64,000 nt of DNA from Nitrospirota bacterium (GCA_040757595.1 JBFLWP010000013.1:7501-71500); one strand, 5' to 3'; shown: positions 16,967-26,178, counted from the first letter of the stretch. The notes: a model not told the origin generated them from the sequence alone. Numbers and translations: made by a program.

Positions 16967-17917
16967 ATGCGAAGCAGGGTTCTCTCATTTCTGGTGGTCA
17001 TGTGCCTGGCGGTGGGACCGTCCGCGACCGGAGCGGGTCTCAGCGACGCCGTCGAGACCGTGGGGCCTGGCACCGTGAACTGGACGTCCGGCGTGGTGAC
17101 CGCGACCGGCCTGGGGGCGCCGCCTGAGAGCGCCGTCAACCGGGCTCAGGCTCGGGCCATGGCGGAGCGCGCCGCCTACTCGGTGGCGGTTCGGAACCTC
17201 CTCGAGGCGGTGAAGGGCATCCAGGTGGACTCCATCTCGCTCGTCGAGAACTATATGGTCAAGAGCGAGGCGGTCAGGACCCGCGTGTCCGGTCTGGTCA
17301 AGGGCGCCCAAAAGATCAAGACCGAGCATCAGCCGGACGGGGGCGTGGAGGTGACCGTCGGAATTTCGCTCTCCGGCGAGCTGCTGGACGCGGTCATTCC
17401 CAAGGAGTTCGGCCGGCGCGGGACGACGGCGGTCCCTGCCCCCCAGGCACCGGTCGCGCCTCGACCGGCGCCGCCGGCCTCGTCCTCGACTCCGCCGCCG
17501 GCGCCCGCCGCTGTTCCTCCGGCTGCTCAACCGGAGCCGGCCCCTTCGACGGGCACAGGGCAGGCTCCTCCGGGCGAAACATACACGGGCCTGCTCGTGG
17601 ATGCTCGCGGGCTGGGGCTCAAGCCGGCGCTGGCCCCGCGGCTCCTGGACGAGCAGGGGAAGGAACTCTATGCGGGGGAGGCCCTGGCCCGCGACCAGGC
17701 GGTGCAGGCCGGCGTGGCTGGCTATGCCAAGGACATGATCGCCGGCAGCCGGCAACAGCGGGTGACCGACAAGCCGCTCATCGTCAAGGGCGTGCGGGCG
17801 AGCGGGAACAAGGCGACGGACATCGTGCTTGACGGCGAGGGCGTCAAGGCCATCCAGCAGAGCGAGCCGAGCGCCCATTACCTCCGTCAGGCCCGCGTGG
17901 TGGTGGTCTATGACTAG
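16967..17917 (+). CDS. FlgT/LPP20-like exported protein, paralogue 3 with Pro-rich linker
   Basis: 316 residues from ATG 16967 after GAGAGGGG. A signal peptide (VLSFLVVMCLAVGPSATGA) precedes the shared first domain (VVTATGLGAPPESAVNRAQ, LVENYMVKSEAVR). A linker of about 60 residues, rich in Pro and Ala (about 150-205), separates it from the second domain (YTGLLVDARGLGLKPALAPRL, ending ARVVVVYD). The linker is absent from the other two paralogues. Its stop overlaps the ATG of the next gene (TATGACTAG), so the two are translationally coupled. Confidence 0.75.
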   Translation: MRSRVLSFLVVMCLAVGPSATGAGLSDAVETVGPGTVNWTSGVVTATGLGAPPESAVNRAQARAMAERAAYSVAVRNLLEAVKGIQVDSISLVENYMVKSEAVRTRVSGLVKGAQKIKTEHQPDGGVEVTVGISLSGELLDAVIPKEFGRRGTTAVPAPQAPVAPRPAPPASSSTPPPAPAAVPPAAQPEPAPSTGTGQAPPGETYTGLLVDARGLGLKPALAPRLLDEQGKELYAGEALARDQAVQAGVAGYAKDMIAGSRQQRVTDKPLIVKGVRASGNKATDIVLDGEGVKAIQQSEPSAHYLRQARVVVVYD

Positions 17918-20654
17918 CCAGCAGGTGAGGGGCGAGAAGCGAGGGGTGAGGGGTTCGAGGTTCTGGCCGCTTGCCTCGCGCCTCGTGCCCCTGGCCCTGT
18001 TTGCGTTAATCGGTTGCGCCGCGGGCGGAGGCGAAGGGGGGGGCGCGGTGATCGGCGCCAAGGAGCCGGCGTCGGTCAAGTATCGGGTCACCAGCACGCT
18101 CACGGACAGGCCCCCCAAGCTCGTCGCGATTCTTCCCTTCGAGAACCTCACCGACAAGACCGCCGAGGTGGAGGAGGAGACGCCCACGTACGTCATCCGG
18201 ACGGCCTTCCTGAACCGCTTCGTGGTCAAGCAGTATCCCACCCAGCGGACGGCGGTGACGGACCGGCTGCTCCAGGAGAAGGGTTTCGTCAAGGCGGAGG
18301 AGATCGTCAAGCTTCCGCTGGCGAAGCTCGGAGAGATCACCAAGGCGGACACGGTGATCTACGGCCAGATCACGCACTTCAACCGGATCTATGCGGGCCT
18401 CTACGCCCAGATCGCGGTGGGGGCCAAGCTCAAGATGGTGGACGTCGCCTCCGGCGAAGTCCTGTGGGAGACGGGAGACGTGCAGCGCGTGCACTCGGGC
18501 GGCTTCGCGACCGATCCCTTGGGGATCGTCGTCACGCTGGCCGCCAACGCCATCGCCTTGCGCCACATCGAGGTGGTCCGGGCGTCGGAAGAGCTCTTCC
18601 GGGACCTGCTCGAGACCCTGCCCCGCATGAGCACCGGCGAGGCCGTCAAGCCACCGATCATCACGCTGTTGGTCAACGACTCTTCGACCCAGACCAAGAA
18701 GGCCGGCGATCAGATCAAAGTGGGCCTCCAGGGAGACCCCAACATGCTGGCGACGTTCGACATCGGCCAGTATCGGACCGGGATCGTCATGCAGGAGGAA
18801 AAGCCCGGCATCTACGTCGGGAGCTACACGGTCAAGCCCGGCGACAACGTGGACAACGCCATCGTGATGGGGCACCTGGCCGACCGGCAGGGGCTCCAGT
18901 CCGACTGGGAGGACGTGGTCGGGCCCGTGACGCTGGACACCATGCCCCCGGCCACGCCGCTGGGCCTGGCCACCCTGGGGCGGGACAAGACCGTGAGTCT
19001 CCGCTGGAAGGCCAACGTCGAGAAGGACCTGGCCGGGTACAAGCTCTACCGAAGCGCAACGGCGCTGACCGGGTTCGCGCCCCTGGCGACCGTGGAATCC
19101 CCCTCCTACCTGGACAGCAAGGAGCTCACGAACAAGCGGCAGTATTTTTACAAGATTTCCGCCTTCGACCGGGTCGGCAACGAAAGCCCGTTGTCGGACG
19201 CCACGGTCGGAGTGCCGGTCCCGCCAGGCCCCACGCCGGTCAGCGGGGTGATCGGCCTCAACACGACCTGGTTCGCCGGGGCGAGCCCTTACGTCCTGGA
19301 GGGGGACGTCACAGTCGCCCAGGGCGCCAAGCTGACGGTCGAGCCGGGCACGGTCGTCAAGTCCAAGGGGGGCGGCCTGATCGTACGGGGCAGCCTGGCG
19401 GCGGTCGGGACGGCCGAGCAGATGATCGTTTTCACCGCCGAGCAGGAGACGCCCGAGCGGGCCTGGCAGGGCATCCGGTTCGACCAGACCGGGGAGCAGG
19501 AGAGCGTCCTCGATCGGGTGCGGGTCGCCTGGGCCAAAGTGGGTGTCACCTGCATTGCCGCCTCGCCCAAGATCCGCGCCAGCGAGTTGACCGAGAACGG
19601 GACCGGCATCGTGACCCGGCATGCGTCGGCTCGCCCGGTGATCGAGGGAAGCCAGATCGTGCTGAATCGGGAGGACGGGATCTCGGTGCAGGACGCGTCG
19701 GCGCCGGTGATGGCGGCGAACCGCATCGCGCAGAACCGGCGGTATGGCGTCGCGATCACGAAGGCGCCAGGCCTGTCCATCCGGTCGAACGAGCTTCTGG
19801 ACAATGGGGCCGTCCAGGTGTGGAACGCCAGCTCGACCGAGGCGGTCGAGGCGAGCGGCAACTGGTGGGGCACGGCGGACGGGGCGGCGGTCCTCGCCAA
19901 GGTGGACGGGGCCGTGCTGGTGAAGGATTACCTGGACGGGCCGCTCCCCGGCGGCAAGACGGTGGTGCTGGCCGCGTTGGAGTCGGAGCTCGGCGGGACG
20001 ATTACATCGTCCGCCTTTCTCCTGGCGGCCAAGAGCCCCTACCTGGTCGTCAAGCCCCTGATCGTTGACAAGGGTGCGACCCTGTCCATCCAGGCCGGCG
20101 TGGTGGTCCGGTTCAAGGCCGGGGACACCAGCTTGGTCGTGCGGGATGGCGCGATCCAGGCCCTGGGCACGGAGAAGCGGCCCATCGTCCTGACCTCCGC
20201 CAACGCGTCCCCGCGCCCAGGGGACTATGCCAGCGCCATCCGGTTCGAAGGGAGCGGCCAGCAACCGAGTCTCCTCCGGCACGTGCGCATCGAGTATGCC
20301 CAGACCGCCCTGCAGGTCAAAGAGGGCAACCCGGAGATTTCCCACGCCTTCATCGCGCACAATCTTCAGAGCGCGCTGGAATGCAGCGGCAAGTCGGCGC
20401 CCAAGGTGACCCACTCCACGCTGACCGAGCACCCCAACAACGCCGCCGTGATTTGCAGCGGACGGGCGCAGCCGACCCTCTATCGCAACAACATCGTGAA
20501 GAACGCCTGGGCCGTGATCAACCACTCGTCGCTCCCACTGGAGGCGCGCGAAAACTGGTGGGGCGTGGCGCAGCCGGACGAGGGGTTGTTCCTCGGGTCG
20601 GTCGAGTTCAAGCCCAGTCTGAAGGAGCCGGACCCGGAGGCGGTCGTCCGGTAG
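17910..20654 (+). CDS. Large modular lipoprotein: GNA1162-like, FN3 and beta-helix
   Basis: 914 residues from ATG 17910, overlapping the previous stop. The signal peptide ends in the lipobox ALIGC (Cys about 35), and its n-region is encoded by a heptad repeat. Domain 1 (about 50-260) is CsgG/GNA1162-like: KLVAILPFENLTDKTAEVEEE, then ADTVIYGQITHFNRIYAGLYA. A fibronectin type III-like segment follows at about 350-440 (VSLRWKANVEKDLAGYKLYRS). From about 455 to the end come right-handed parallel beta-helix repeats in two blocks, each closing with an NWWG motif (about 652 and 876). Probably an outer-membrane lipoprotein with a surface or periplasmic beta-helix. Confidence 0.8.
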   Translation: MTSQQVRGEKRGVRGSRFWPLASRLVPLALFALIGCAAGGGEGGGAVIGAKEPASVKYRVTSTLTDRPPKLVAILPFENLTDKTAEVEEETPTYVIRTAFLNRFVVKQYPTQRTAVTDRLLQEKGFVKAEEIVKLPLAKLGEITKADTVIYGQITHFNRIYAGLYAQIAVGAKLKMVDVASGEVLWETGDVQRVHSGGFATDPLGIVVTLAANAIALRHIEVVRASEELFRDLLETLPRMSTGEAVKPPIITLLVNDSSTQTKKAGDQIKVGLQGDPNMLATFDIGQYRTGIVMQEEKPGIYVGSYTVKPGDNVDNAIVMGHLADRQGLQSDWEDVVGPVTLDTMPPATPLGLATLGRDKTVSLRWKANVEKDLAGYKLYRSATALTGFAPLATVESPSYLDSKELTNKRQYFYKISAFDRVGNESPLSDATVGVPVPPGPTPVSGVIGLNTTWFAGASPYVLEGDVTVAQGAKLTVEPGTVVKSKGGGLIVRGSLAAVGTAEQMIVFTAEQETPERAWQGIRFDQTGEQESVLDRVRVAWAKVGVTCIAASPKIRASELTENGTGIVTRHASARPVIEGSQIVLNREDGISVQDASAPVMAANRIAQNRRYGVAITKAPGLSIRSNELLDNGAVQVWNASSTEAVEASGNWWGTADGAAVLAKVDGAVLVKDYLDGPLPGGKTVVLAALESELGGTITSSAFLLAAKSPYLVVKPLIVDKGATLSIQAGVVVRFKAGDTSLVVRDGAIQALGTEKRPIVLTSANASPRPGDYASAIRFEGSGQQPSLLRHVRIEYAQTALQVKEGNPEISHAFIAHNLQSALECSGKSAPKVTHSTLTEHPNNAAVICSGRAQPTLYRNNIVKNAWAVINHSSLPLEARENWWGVAQPDEGLFLGSVEFKPSLKEPDPEAVVR
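17924..17997. repeat. Heptad-period inverted repeat I, inside a signal-peptide coding region
   Basis: Left arm 17924-17960 has units of pattern GGNGAGG; right arm 17970-17997 has units of pattern CNNGCCY, the inverse. It lies wholly within the first 30 codons of the lipoprotein gene that starts at 17910 and is read in frame. Confidence 0.7.
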
Positions 20655-20772
20655 TCCGCTCAGCTTCGGGCCGGTATAACAACCGAGCGGCCAAGCGCCG
20701 GACGGTGGAGGCGCTCCTCGCCCGTCGGCGCACGGCGCCCCCGCTCGTTCTCTCCTGCGGGCTGGTGACACG

Positions 20773-22662
20773 ATGTCGGCCAGGTTGAAGGCAGCGCTCC
20801 ATGAATGGCTCAAGCGGGAGCCCGTCGTTCGGGTCGTGCTTGGCGGGGGCCTGACGGTCCTCTTCATCGGGCTGTATGCCCTCAACACGTTCGAGTGGCT
20901 GGAGCTCCGGTCCTACGACCTTCGCTTCGCTCTCCTGCCGAGCCCGCCCCTCCAGACCCCCATCCTCCTCGTACGGATCGACGAGGAGACCGAGGCTCAG
21001 CTCAACGTCCGGTCCGCGGACGTCTCCCGCGCCATGTACGCCCAAGCGGTCCGGAATCTGGCCCAAGCCGGGGCGGCGATCATCGCCTTCGACGTGATCT
21101 TCTCGCGCCCGCGGAACCAGGAAGAGGACGCCGACTTCGCCCGGGCCATCGCCGAAGCGGGCAACGTGATCCTGGCCCGCTACATCGGGGAAAAGGGGCA
21201 CAAGACGCCGCTCCCGATCCTTCGGGAGGCGGAGCGGGGAGAGGCGTTGATCAACGTGGAGTTGGACCGGGACGGGGTGCTGCGGAACATGCCGCTGGTG
21301 GGCCTGGACTATTCGGGCGAGGGGCCCGAGCCGGAGCCGGTGCTGGCGATGAGCCTGGAGGTCGCCCGCCAATACCTCGATCCCGGCGGCGAGCAGGAGC
21401 TCGAGCTGGGCGATCCCCTGGGCATCGGATCCCTGCGCATCCCGAACCCAGACGGGCGGATGCGGATCAACTACTACGGCCCTCCCGCGACCTTCCCCCG
21501 CATCTCGTTTTGGCGGGCGGTGAAGGGGGTGCTTGCGCCGGACGAAGTCAGGGGCAAGCTCGTCCTGATCGGGGCCTCGGCCCCTTCGCTGCACGACTAT
21601 TACAAGACTCCCTTCGGCGAGCGCAAACAGATGACGCTGTCGGGGAAGTCCGAGGCCACGCAGGGCGTCCGCATGGACGGATTCGAGATCCACGCCAACG
21701 CCATCCAGACCATCCTGGACCGGAGCTTCATCTACCGGAGCAGGGACCAGTGGGGGCTGGTCCCCGGGTTGATGATCGGGATGGGGATCATCGGGACGAT
21801 GCTGCTCATGAAGACCTGGAGCAAGTCCCTGCTGATTGAGGTGTTCCGGGTCGTGATCCTGGTCGGGATCGGCGCCGTGGCCTTCGGGCTGTTCTGGTGG
21901 TCCCGCTACTGGCTGGACATCGTGCCGCTCTATTCGCTGGTCGCGGCCCAGTACAGCGGCGCGGTCTCCTACCAGCGGTACATGGAGGGGCGGAAGCGCC
22001 GGGAGGTCCAGGCCATGTTCGGCCGGTACGTCTCCCAGCGGGTCGTGGAGCAACTGGTCAAGAACCCGGACATGGCCAACCCCAGCGGCCGCAAGGAGCG
22101 CCTGACGGTCTTCTTCTCGGACGTCCGCGGGTTTACCAGCATGTCGGAGAAGATGGAGCCGCAGGAGGTCCAGCAGTTGCTCAGCGAATACTTCACCGAG
22201 ATGACCCGCATCCTTTTCAAGCACGGGGGCACGCTGGACAAGTTCATGGGCGATGCCGTGATGGCCTTCTTCGGCAACCCGGAGCCGCAGCCGGACCATG
22301 CCCTGCGGGCGGTCCTCATGGCCCTGGAGATGCAGGAAGCCATCGGCCGGCTCAACGAGAAGTGGGCGGCCGAGGGGAGGCGGACCATCGGGGTCGGGAT
22401 GGGGATCAACTCGGGGGACGTCACGGTCGGGAACCTGGGCTCCAAGGACTTTCTGGACTATACCGTCATCGGCGACAACGTCAACCTGGCCTGCCGCCTA
22501 GAGCAGAACGCCAAGGCCGGCGAGATCATCATCACACAGGCGACCTACGACGAGGTCAAGCACGCGGTCGAGGTGGAGCCGATGGAGCCGGTGCGGGTCA
22601 AGGGCAAGAGCGAGCCGATTCCGATCTACCGGGTCGTCGGGCGGCAGAATGTGAACGCATGA
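20773..22662 (+). CDS. CHASE2-domain adenylate cyclase (class III)
   Basis: 629 residues from ATG 20773. One N-terminal membrane helix (about 20-40) precedes an extracytoplasmic CHASE2 sensor (about 45-310). Three closing helices span about 325-410. The cytoplasmic class III cyclase domain (about 440-625) has metal-binding D450 (FFSDVRGFTS) and D494 (FMGDAVMAFFG). Adenine-specifying residues K490 (LDKFMGD) and D562 (LDYTVIGD) are in place, so cAMP is the expected product. It would signal an envelope state sensed by CHASE2 in the periplasm, which fits its position inside an envelope lipoprotein cluster. Confidence 0.93.
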   Translation: MSARLKAALHEWLKREPVVRVVLGGGLTVLFIGLYALNTFEWLELRSYDLRFALLPSPPLQTPILLVRIDEETEAQLNVRSADVSRAMYAQAVRNLAQAGAAIIAFDVIFSRPRNQEEDADFARAIAEAGNVILARYIGEKGHKTPLPILREAERGEALINVELDRDGVLRNMPLVGLDYSGEGPEPEPVLAMSLEVARQYLDPGGEQELELGDPLGIGSLRIPNPDGRMRINYYGPPATFPRISFWRAVKGVLAPDEVRGKLVLIGASAPSLHDYYKTPFGERKQMTLSGKSEATQGVRMDGFEIHANAIQTILDRSFIYRSRDQWGLVPGLMIGMGIIGTMLLMKTWSKSLLIEVFRVVILVGIGAVAFGLFWWSRYWLDIVPLYSLVAAQYSGAVSYQRYMEGRKRREVQAMFGRYVSQRVVEQLVKNPDMANPSGRKERLTVFFSDVRGFTSMSEKMEPQEVQQLLSEYFTEMTRILFKHGGTLDKFMGDAVMAFFGNPEPQPDHALRAVLMALEMQEAIGRLNEKWAAEGRRTIGVGMGINSGDVTVGNLGSKDFLDYTVIGDNVNLACRLEQNAKAGEIIITQATYDEVKHAVEVEPMEPVRVKGKSEPIPIYRVVGRQNVNA

Positions 22663-22683
22663 CTTGGTTTGAAAATAGGGAGT

Positions 22684-22708
22684 CTGGCAGGAAGGCCCGG
22701 CCTGCCAG
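22684..22708 (+). other. Stem-loop after the cyclase gene
   Basis: A perfect 8-bp stem, CTGGCAGG (22684-22691) with CCTGCCAG (22701-22708), encloses a 9-nt loop, 21 bp after the cyclase stop. There is no T-tract, so it is a weak terminator candidate. Confidence 0.35.
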
Positions 22709-22803
22709 CAAGTTCTGGCCAATGTTCATCCCTGTGCGGGTTCGCCACCGGCTCATGGGCAACTGCCCAGAAGCGGCTATTGTCACAACAGGAGGAACAA
22801 GCC

Positions 22804-23001
22804 ATGCTGAAGAAGAGAACGACAATCGCGGTGTTAGCACTGCTGGCGCTGTTCGCGCTGGAAGGTGCTTCGGCATGGGCGGCTGCCGATCCGGAAGAAG
22901 GGGTCAAAGATTTGGCAGACAAGATCACGAAGAGCATGATCGAGAAGGGGACGCACAAGATTGCGATCGTGGAAGGAAAAGAAGAAGGTCCCATCTCATG
23001 A
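22804..23001 (+). pseudogene. Truncated FlgO-like exported protein
   Basis: 65 residues from ATG 22804, preceded by the strong ribosome site CAGGAGGAAC. A signal peptide (TIAVLALLALFALEGASAWA) is followed by GVKDLADKITKSMIEKGTHKIAIVEGK. This matches the start of FlgO/CsgG-type domains (LADQI...KIAV), which should continue for over 100 residues. The frame instead ends after EEGPIS. The following ~90 bases, up to a minus-strand gene, hold no continuation I can recognise. This looks like a gene cut short by deletion. It may still make a small periplasmic peptide. Confidence 0.6.
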
Positions 23002-23094
23002 CAGCGAAGGAAAAGGCTACCTTTCTCTCGTTCCCGTTGCAAGCGCAAGAGACAGGTAACGTTTGCGTGGAGCCTTCCAGTGCCCTGAGATCAG

Positions 23095-23655
23095 TTACTC
23101 GAAGAGGTCGCCGAGTGGCAAACGGAACTCCGGCAGGAGGGGTGTGGTAAGCGCGTCGTGGGCTTCCGTCGAGATCTCGGCGGTGCGGACGTACTGGTGG
23201 TCGGTGAGCCGAAACACTTTGACAGTCTCCAGTTCGGGGTCCACGATCCAGTATTCTGTGACGCCAAAGCGCTCGTACAGTTTGCGTTTGGTCACTTCGT
23301 CCTTCTTGCGGGTGGCGTCAGAGAGAATTTCGACCACGAGGTCCGGTGCTCCCTTAATGTTGGGTTCGGTAATGATGGAAGACCGTTCCGTAGAGATAAA
23401 GAGGACATCCGGCTGGACCACATCTTCATCGGAAAAAATAATGTCGCAGGGAGCATCGAACACCTCCCCGCATCGGTGTTCACGCACGAACGTGCCCAAT
23501 GCGATGACGAGATTGCGAGAAATTCTTTGATGCTTGGTGCTCGGCGCAGGGGTCATGTAGTGATCTCCCTGGATCAGTTCGTGCCGTTTCCCGTCGTCGG
23601 AGAATAGGAGGTAGTCCTCGTAAGTCAGCTTCGTGGAGCGGGGTTGTGTGGACAT
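23095..23655 (-). CDS. Uma2-family (DUF820) PD-(D/E)XK nuclease-like protein
   Basis: 186 residues from ATG 23655. It has the Uma2 hallmarks: LTYEDYLLFSDDGKRHELIQGD, VVQPDVLFIS, then APDLVVEILSDATRKKDEVTKRKLYERFGVTEYWIVDPE. The D of QPDV and E of VVEILS are the expected PD-(D/E)XK catalytic residues. The family is widespread, often in many copies, and its function is unclear. It is alone on the minus strand inside a plus-strand envelope cluster and has its own promoter, which suggests insertion, perhaps linked with the truncated gene next to it. Confidence 0.9.
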   Translation of the reverse strand: MSTQPRSTKLTYEDYLLFSDDGKRHELIQGDHYMTPAPSTKHQRISRNLVIALGTFVREHRCGEVFDAPCDIIFSDEDVVQPDVLFISTERSSIITEPNIKGAPDLVVEILSDATRKKDEVTKRKLYERFGVTEYWIVDPELETVKVFRLTDHQYVRTAEISTEAHDALTTPLLPEFRLPLGDLFE

Positions 23656-23711
23656 AAGGACCTCAGCAGCTTATGTTACTGGGTGAGGGTTTCTTGCTCA
23701 ACATGGGTATG

Positions 23712-23740
23712 ACTGTAGTCGGCTCGGCTGGTCGTGTCAA
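23712..23740 (-). promoter_or_regulatory. Promoter of the Uma2-family gene
   Basis: On the minus strand TTGACA (plus 23735-23740), a 17-bp spacer and TACAGT (plus 23712-23717), 56 bp upstream of the Uma2 start. Confidence 0.6.
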
Positions 23741-23942
23741 GCTGCGAAACTGAGCCCTCCCCGGTATCGAGCAAGGAGTGGGGGAAACAGTGCATCGAAC
23801 TGTCGCTCGAAGGTCGTCGGGCGGCTGGGCGGCACGGCCTGATCCGCCGGAGAGTGAGCGACAAACTGCTTGCCAGTGCGACGGGTGTATGGCAAAGTTT
23901 TCGTTGCTACTCATTGCGACGTAAGGGATAACGGAGGAACGG

Positions 23943-25178
23943 ATGAGACGCATGGGCGTGAGTCGGACGATCGTCCTGGGGTGGTGTCTGTGTCTGGGCA
24001 TGGCGGTCGCGGGTCCGGTCTGGGCCCAGAGCCAGACCGTCACGGCCGAGGGAGTGGCCGGCATCCAGGGAGGGAACAAGGGGGTCGCGCGGGACAACGC
24101 CATCCAGGACGCACTGCGGAAGGCGGTGGAGCAGGCGGTCGGGACCATGGTGGCGTCGGAGACCCTGGTCGAGAACTTCCAGGTCGTGCGGGACAACATC
24201 CTGAACAAGAGCCAGGGGTACGTCCAGAACTACAAGGTGGTCAAGGAGGATGCCGGCAAGGACCTCTACAGCGTCACGATCGCCGCGACGGTGTCGGTCG
24301 GCAACCTGAAGAACGACCTGGGGGCGCTAGGGCTCCTGATGGCCCGGGTCGGGAAACCGCGGACGCTGTTCATGATCGCCGAGCAGAACATCGGGCAGGA
24401 GGTGTACGTCTTCTGGTGGAGCTGGTTTGGAAGCGGCGGGGCGGCGTTCGCGGGCCAGACGGTGGACCAGGCGGTCTCCGAGACCGCGCTCAAGGAGGAG
24501 TTTCTCAACAAGGGCTTCAACGTCGTGGACATCTCCTCGGCTACCGGGAAGTTTCAGATTTCCAATGCCTACCGGGTCGCGGACTTGACCAACGACGGAG
24601 CCCGCGAGTTCGGCAAGAAGCTCAACGCGGAGCTCGTCATCAAAGGCAAGGCGCTGGCCAAGGAGGGGCCGCGCACGCCCGGCAGCTCGGTGGGCTCCTA
24701 CCTGGCGGACATCACGCTCAGCGCAATCCGCGTGGACAACGGACAGGTCGTCGCCTCGGCCCGTGGAAACGCCGCGGCGCGCCACGTCGCCCAGCACGTC
24801 GGCGGGAACGAGGCGCTGGACAAGGCCGCCCGCAGCGTCTCCGACAAGCTGATCGAGCAGATCCTGGCCAGGTGGACCGGAGAAACGTCCGGCGGCCAAC
24901 TCGTGCAGGTGACGATCCGGGGCCTGACGGGCATGAAGGACCTGGTCAAGGTCAAGGACTTCCTCCAGTCCCAGGTGCGAGGGGTCCAGAGCGTCATCCA
25001 GCGCAGCTTTGAGGGAGGGGTGGCGGTGCTGGAGGTGGATGCCAGGACCACGGCGCAGCAGATCGGCGACGAGCTGGCAACGAAGGACGTGCCGGGGCTC
25101 GATCTGGACGTGACCGGGGCGACGGCCAATACGCTGGACGTGGTGGCCACGCGCAAAGGCGCGGCATCTTCGAAGTAA
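23943..25178 (+). CDS. FlgT-like exported protein
   Basis: 411 residues from ATG 23943 with GGAGG 5 nt upstream. A signal peptide ends near GPVWAQ (about 29). The N-terminal FlgT_N-type domain (about 30-125) has VTAEGVAGIQGGNKGVARDN, then AIQDALRKAVEQAVG and LVENFQVVRDNIL. The middle domain (about 135-310) resembles FlgT_M/CsgG-like folds (LFMIAEQNIGQEV, ADITLSAIRVDNGQVVASARG). A C-terminal domain (about 315-405) follows. In Vibrio, FlgT helps build the flagellar H-ring; there are no flagellar genes in this window, so another envelope structure is likely. Confidence 0.78.
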   Translation: MRRMGVSRTIVLGWCLCLGMAVAGPVWAQSQTVTAEGVAGIQGGNKGVARDNAIQDALRKAVEQAVGTMVASETLVENFQVVRDNILNKSQGYVQNYKVVKEDAGKDLYSVTIAATVSVGNLKNDLGALGLLMARVGKPRTLFMIAEQNIGQEVYVFWWSWFGSGGAAFAGQTVDQAVSETALKEEFLNKGFNVVDISSATGKFQISNAYRVADLTNDGAREFGKKLNAELVIKGKALAKEGPRTPGSSVGSYLADITLSAIRVDNGQVVASARGNAAARHVAQHVGGNEALDKAARSVSDKLIEQILARWTGETSGGQLVQVTIRGLTGMKDLVKVKDFLQSQVRGVQSVIQRSFEGGVAVLEVDARTTAQQIGDELATKDVPGLDLDVTGATANTLDVVATRKGAASSK

Positions 25179-25306
25179 TGCGGGACATCGCCGACACTGC
25201 CGTGCGGGCCTAGATTGGAACCGGGCAGGTCTCCGTAAGAGCCGGTCGGCACCGGGTCCCCTGTCTGCACAATGACCGCGAACACGTAGCTTGAAAGGAG
25301 GCTGCA

Positions 25307-26152
25307 ATGAAGACTCATGCACGAGTCGGGCTGCTGATGCTGGCGGTCCTGCTGGTCGCAGCCTGCGCCCCGACGCTGCCTCAGATCACCAGGAACCAGG
25401 CCAATCCGATCCGGACGGTGGCGGTGCTGCCGCTGGTCAACAACACGAACGACGTGGAGGGGCCGGCCTATGTGCGCGACCTGTTCGTGGCGGAGCTCGG
25501 GCAATTCTTTTACGTGGTCAAGCCGGTCAGCGAGGTGGATCAGCTCCTCAAGGACCGGATGGGGGTCACGCTCGGGGCGCAGCTCGACATGACGACCCCC
25601 CAGAAGCTCGGCGAGGTCCTGGGGGTGGACGGGGTCTTCTACGGGGCGCTGGAGGACTTCAGCGACAAGACCACCGGCATCTACAACGTGAGGCGGGTCC
25701 GCCTCCGGAGCAAGCTGGTCAATTGCAAGACCGGCCAGACGGTCTGGAAGAACGGCATCGGGGTCAAGCAGGGCACGCAGGCCGGCGGATCCGACGTGCT
25801 GTCCAGCATTCCGTACGTCGGGCTGGCGTTCCAGGCCGCGGGGGCCGTTTCGTCCCTGGCTTCCTCCATGTCGGACAAGGACGTGGAGCTGCCGCCTCTC
25901 TTCGGGGAGCAGGTCGAGGCGCCCTGGGTGGCGTTGCCCGAACAGTCCGGCAGCGTCGAGGCCAACATCATCGGGGGATTGGTGGGGAAGGTCGTCGAGA
26001 AGGCCATGAAATCGCCGTTGCACATGGAAGCTCTCACGACGGTGTCCATCGTGCTCAAAGGCTACTATTATCCGGGTGGGGCGGACTACCAGACCTACGG
26101 GACGATGCTGGTCGGCGGGCCGGCCGAGCCGCCCGCACCCGTGAAGCCGTGA
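25307..26152 (+). CDS. GNA1162/DUF799-family lipoprotein
   Basis: 281 residues from ATG 25307 after GGAGG. The signal peptide ends in the lipobox LLVAAC (Cys about 20). The fold is CsgG/GNA1162-like: IRTVAVLPLVNNTNDVEGP, then YVRDLFVAELGQFFYVVKPVSEVDQLL and LGEVLGVDGVFYGALEDFSDK. GNA1162 proteins are outer-membrane lipoproteins related in fold to TolB/CsgG. It is followed 26 bp later by a CsgG-like gene, and the two probably act together. Confidence 0.85.
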   Translation: MKTHARVGLLMLAVLLVAACAPTLPQITRNQANPIRTVAVLPLVNNTNDVEGPAYVRDLFVAELGQFFYVVKPVSEVDQLLKDRMGVTLGAQLDMTTPQKLGEVLGVDGVFYGALEDFSDKTTGIYNVRRVRLRSKLVNCKTGQTVWKNGIGVKQGTQAGGSDVLSSIPYVGLAFQAAGAVSSLASSMSDKDVELPPLFGEQVEAPWVALPEQSGSVEANIIGGLVGKVVEKAMKSPLHMEALTTVSIVLKGYYYPGGADYQTYGTMLVGGPAEPPAPVKP

Positions 26153-26178
26153 ATCCATCAGGAAGGAGGAGCCACGTC

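Noticed and set aside
18006-20888. A 960-codon open frame on the minus strand opposite the modular lipoprotein and cyclase start
   Set aside because: It mirrors a well-supported plus-strand gene with lipobox, domains and ribosome site. The translation is low-complexity, rich in Arg, His, Gly and Asp, without domains, as expected of a GC-rich antisense frame.
22684-22720. Possible eleventh heptad repeat after the cyclase gene
   Set aside because: It has a good 8-bp hairpin, but I could not find consecutive 7-bp units in both arms, so it is listed only as a stem-loop.
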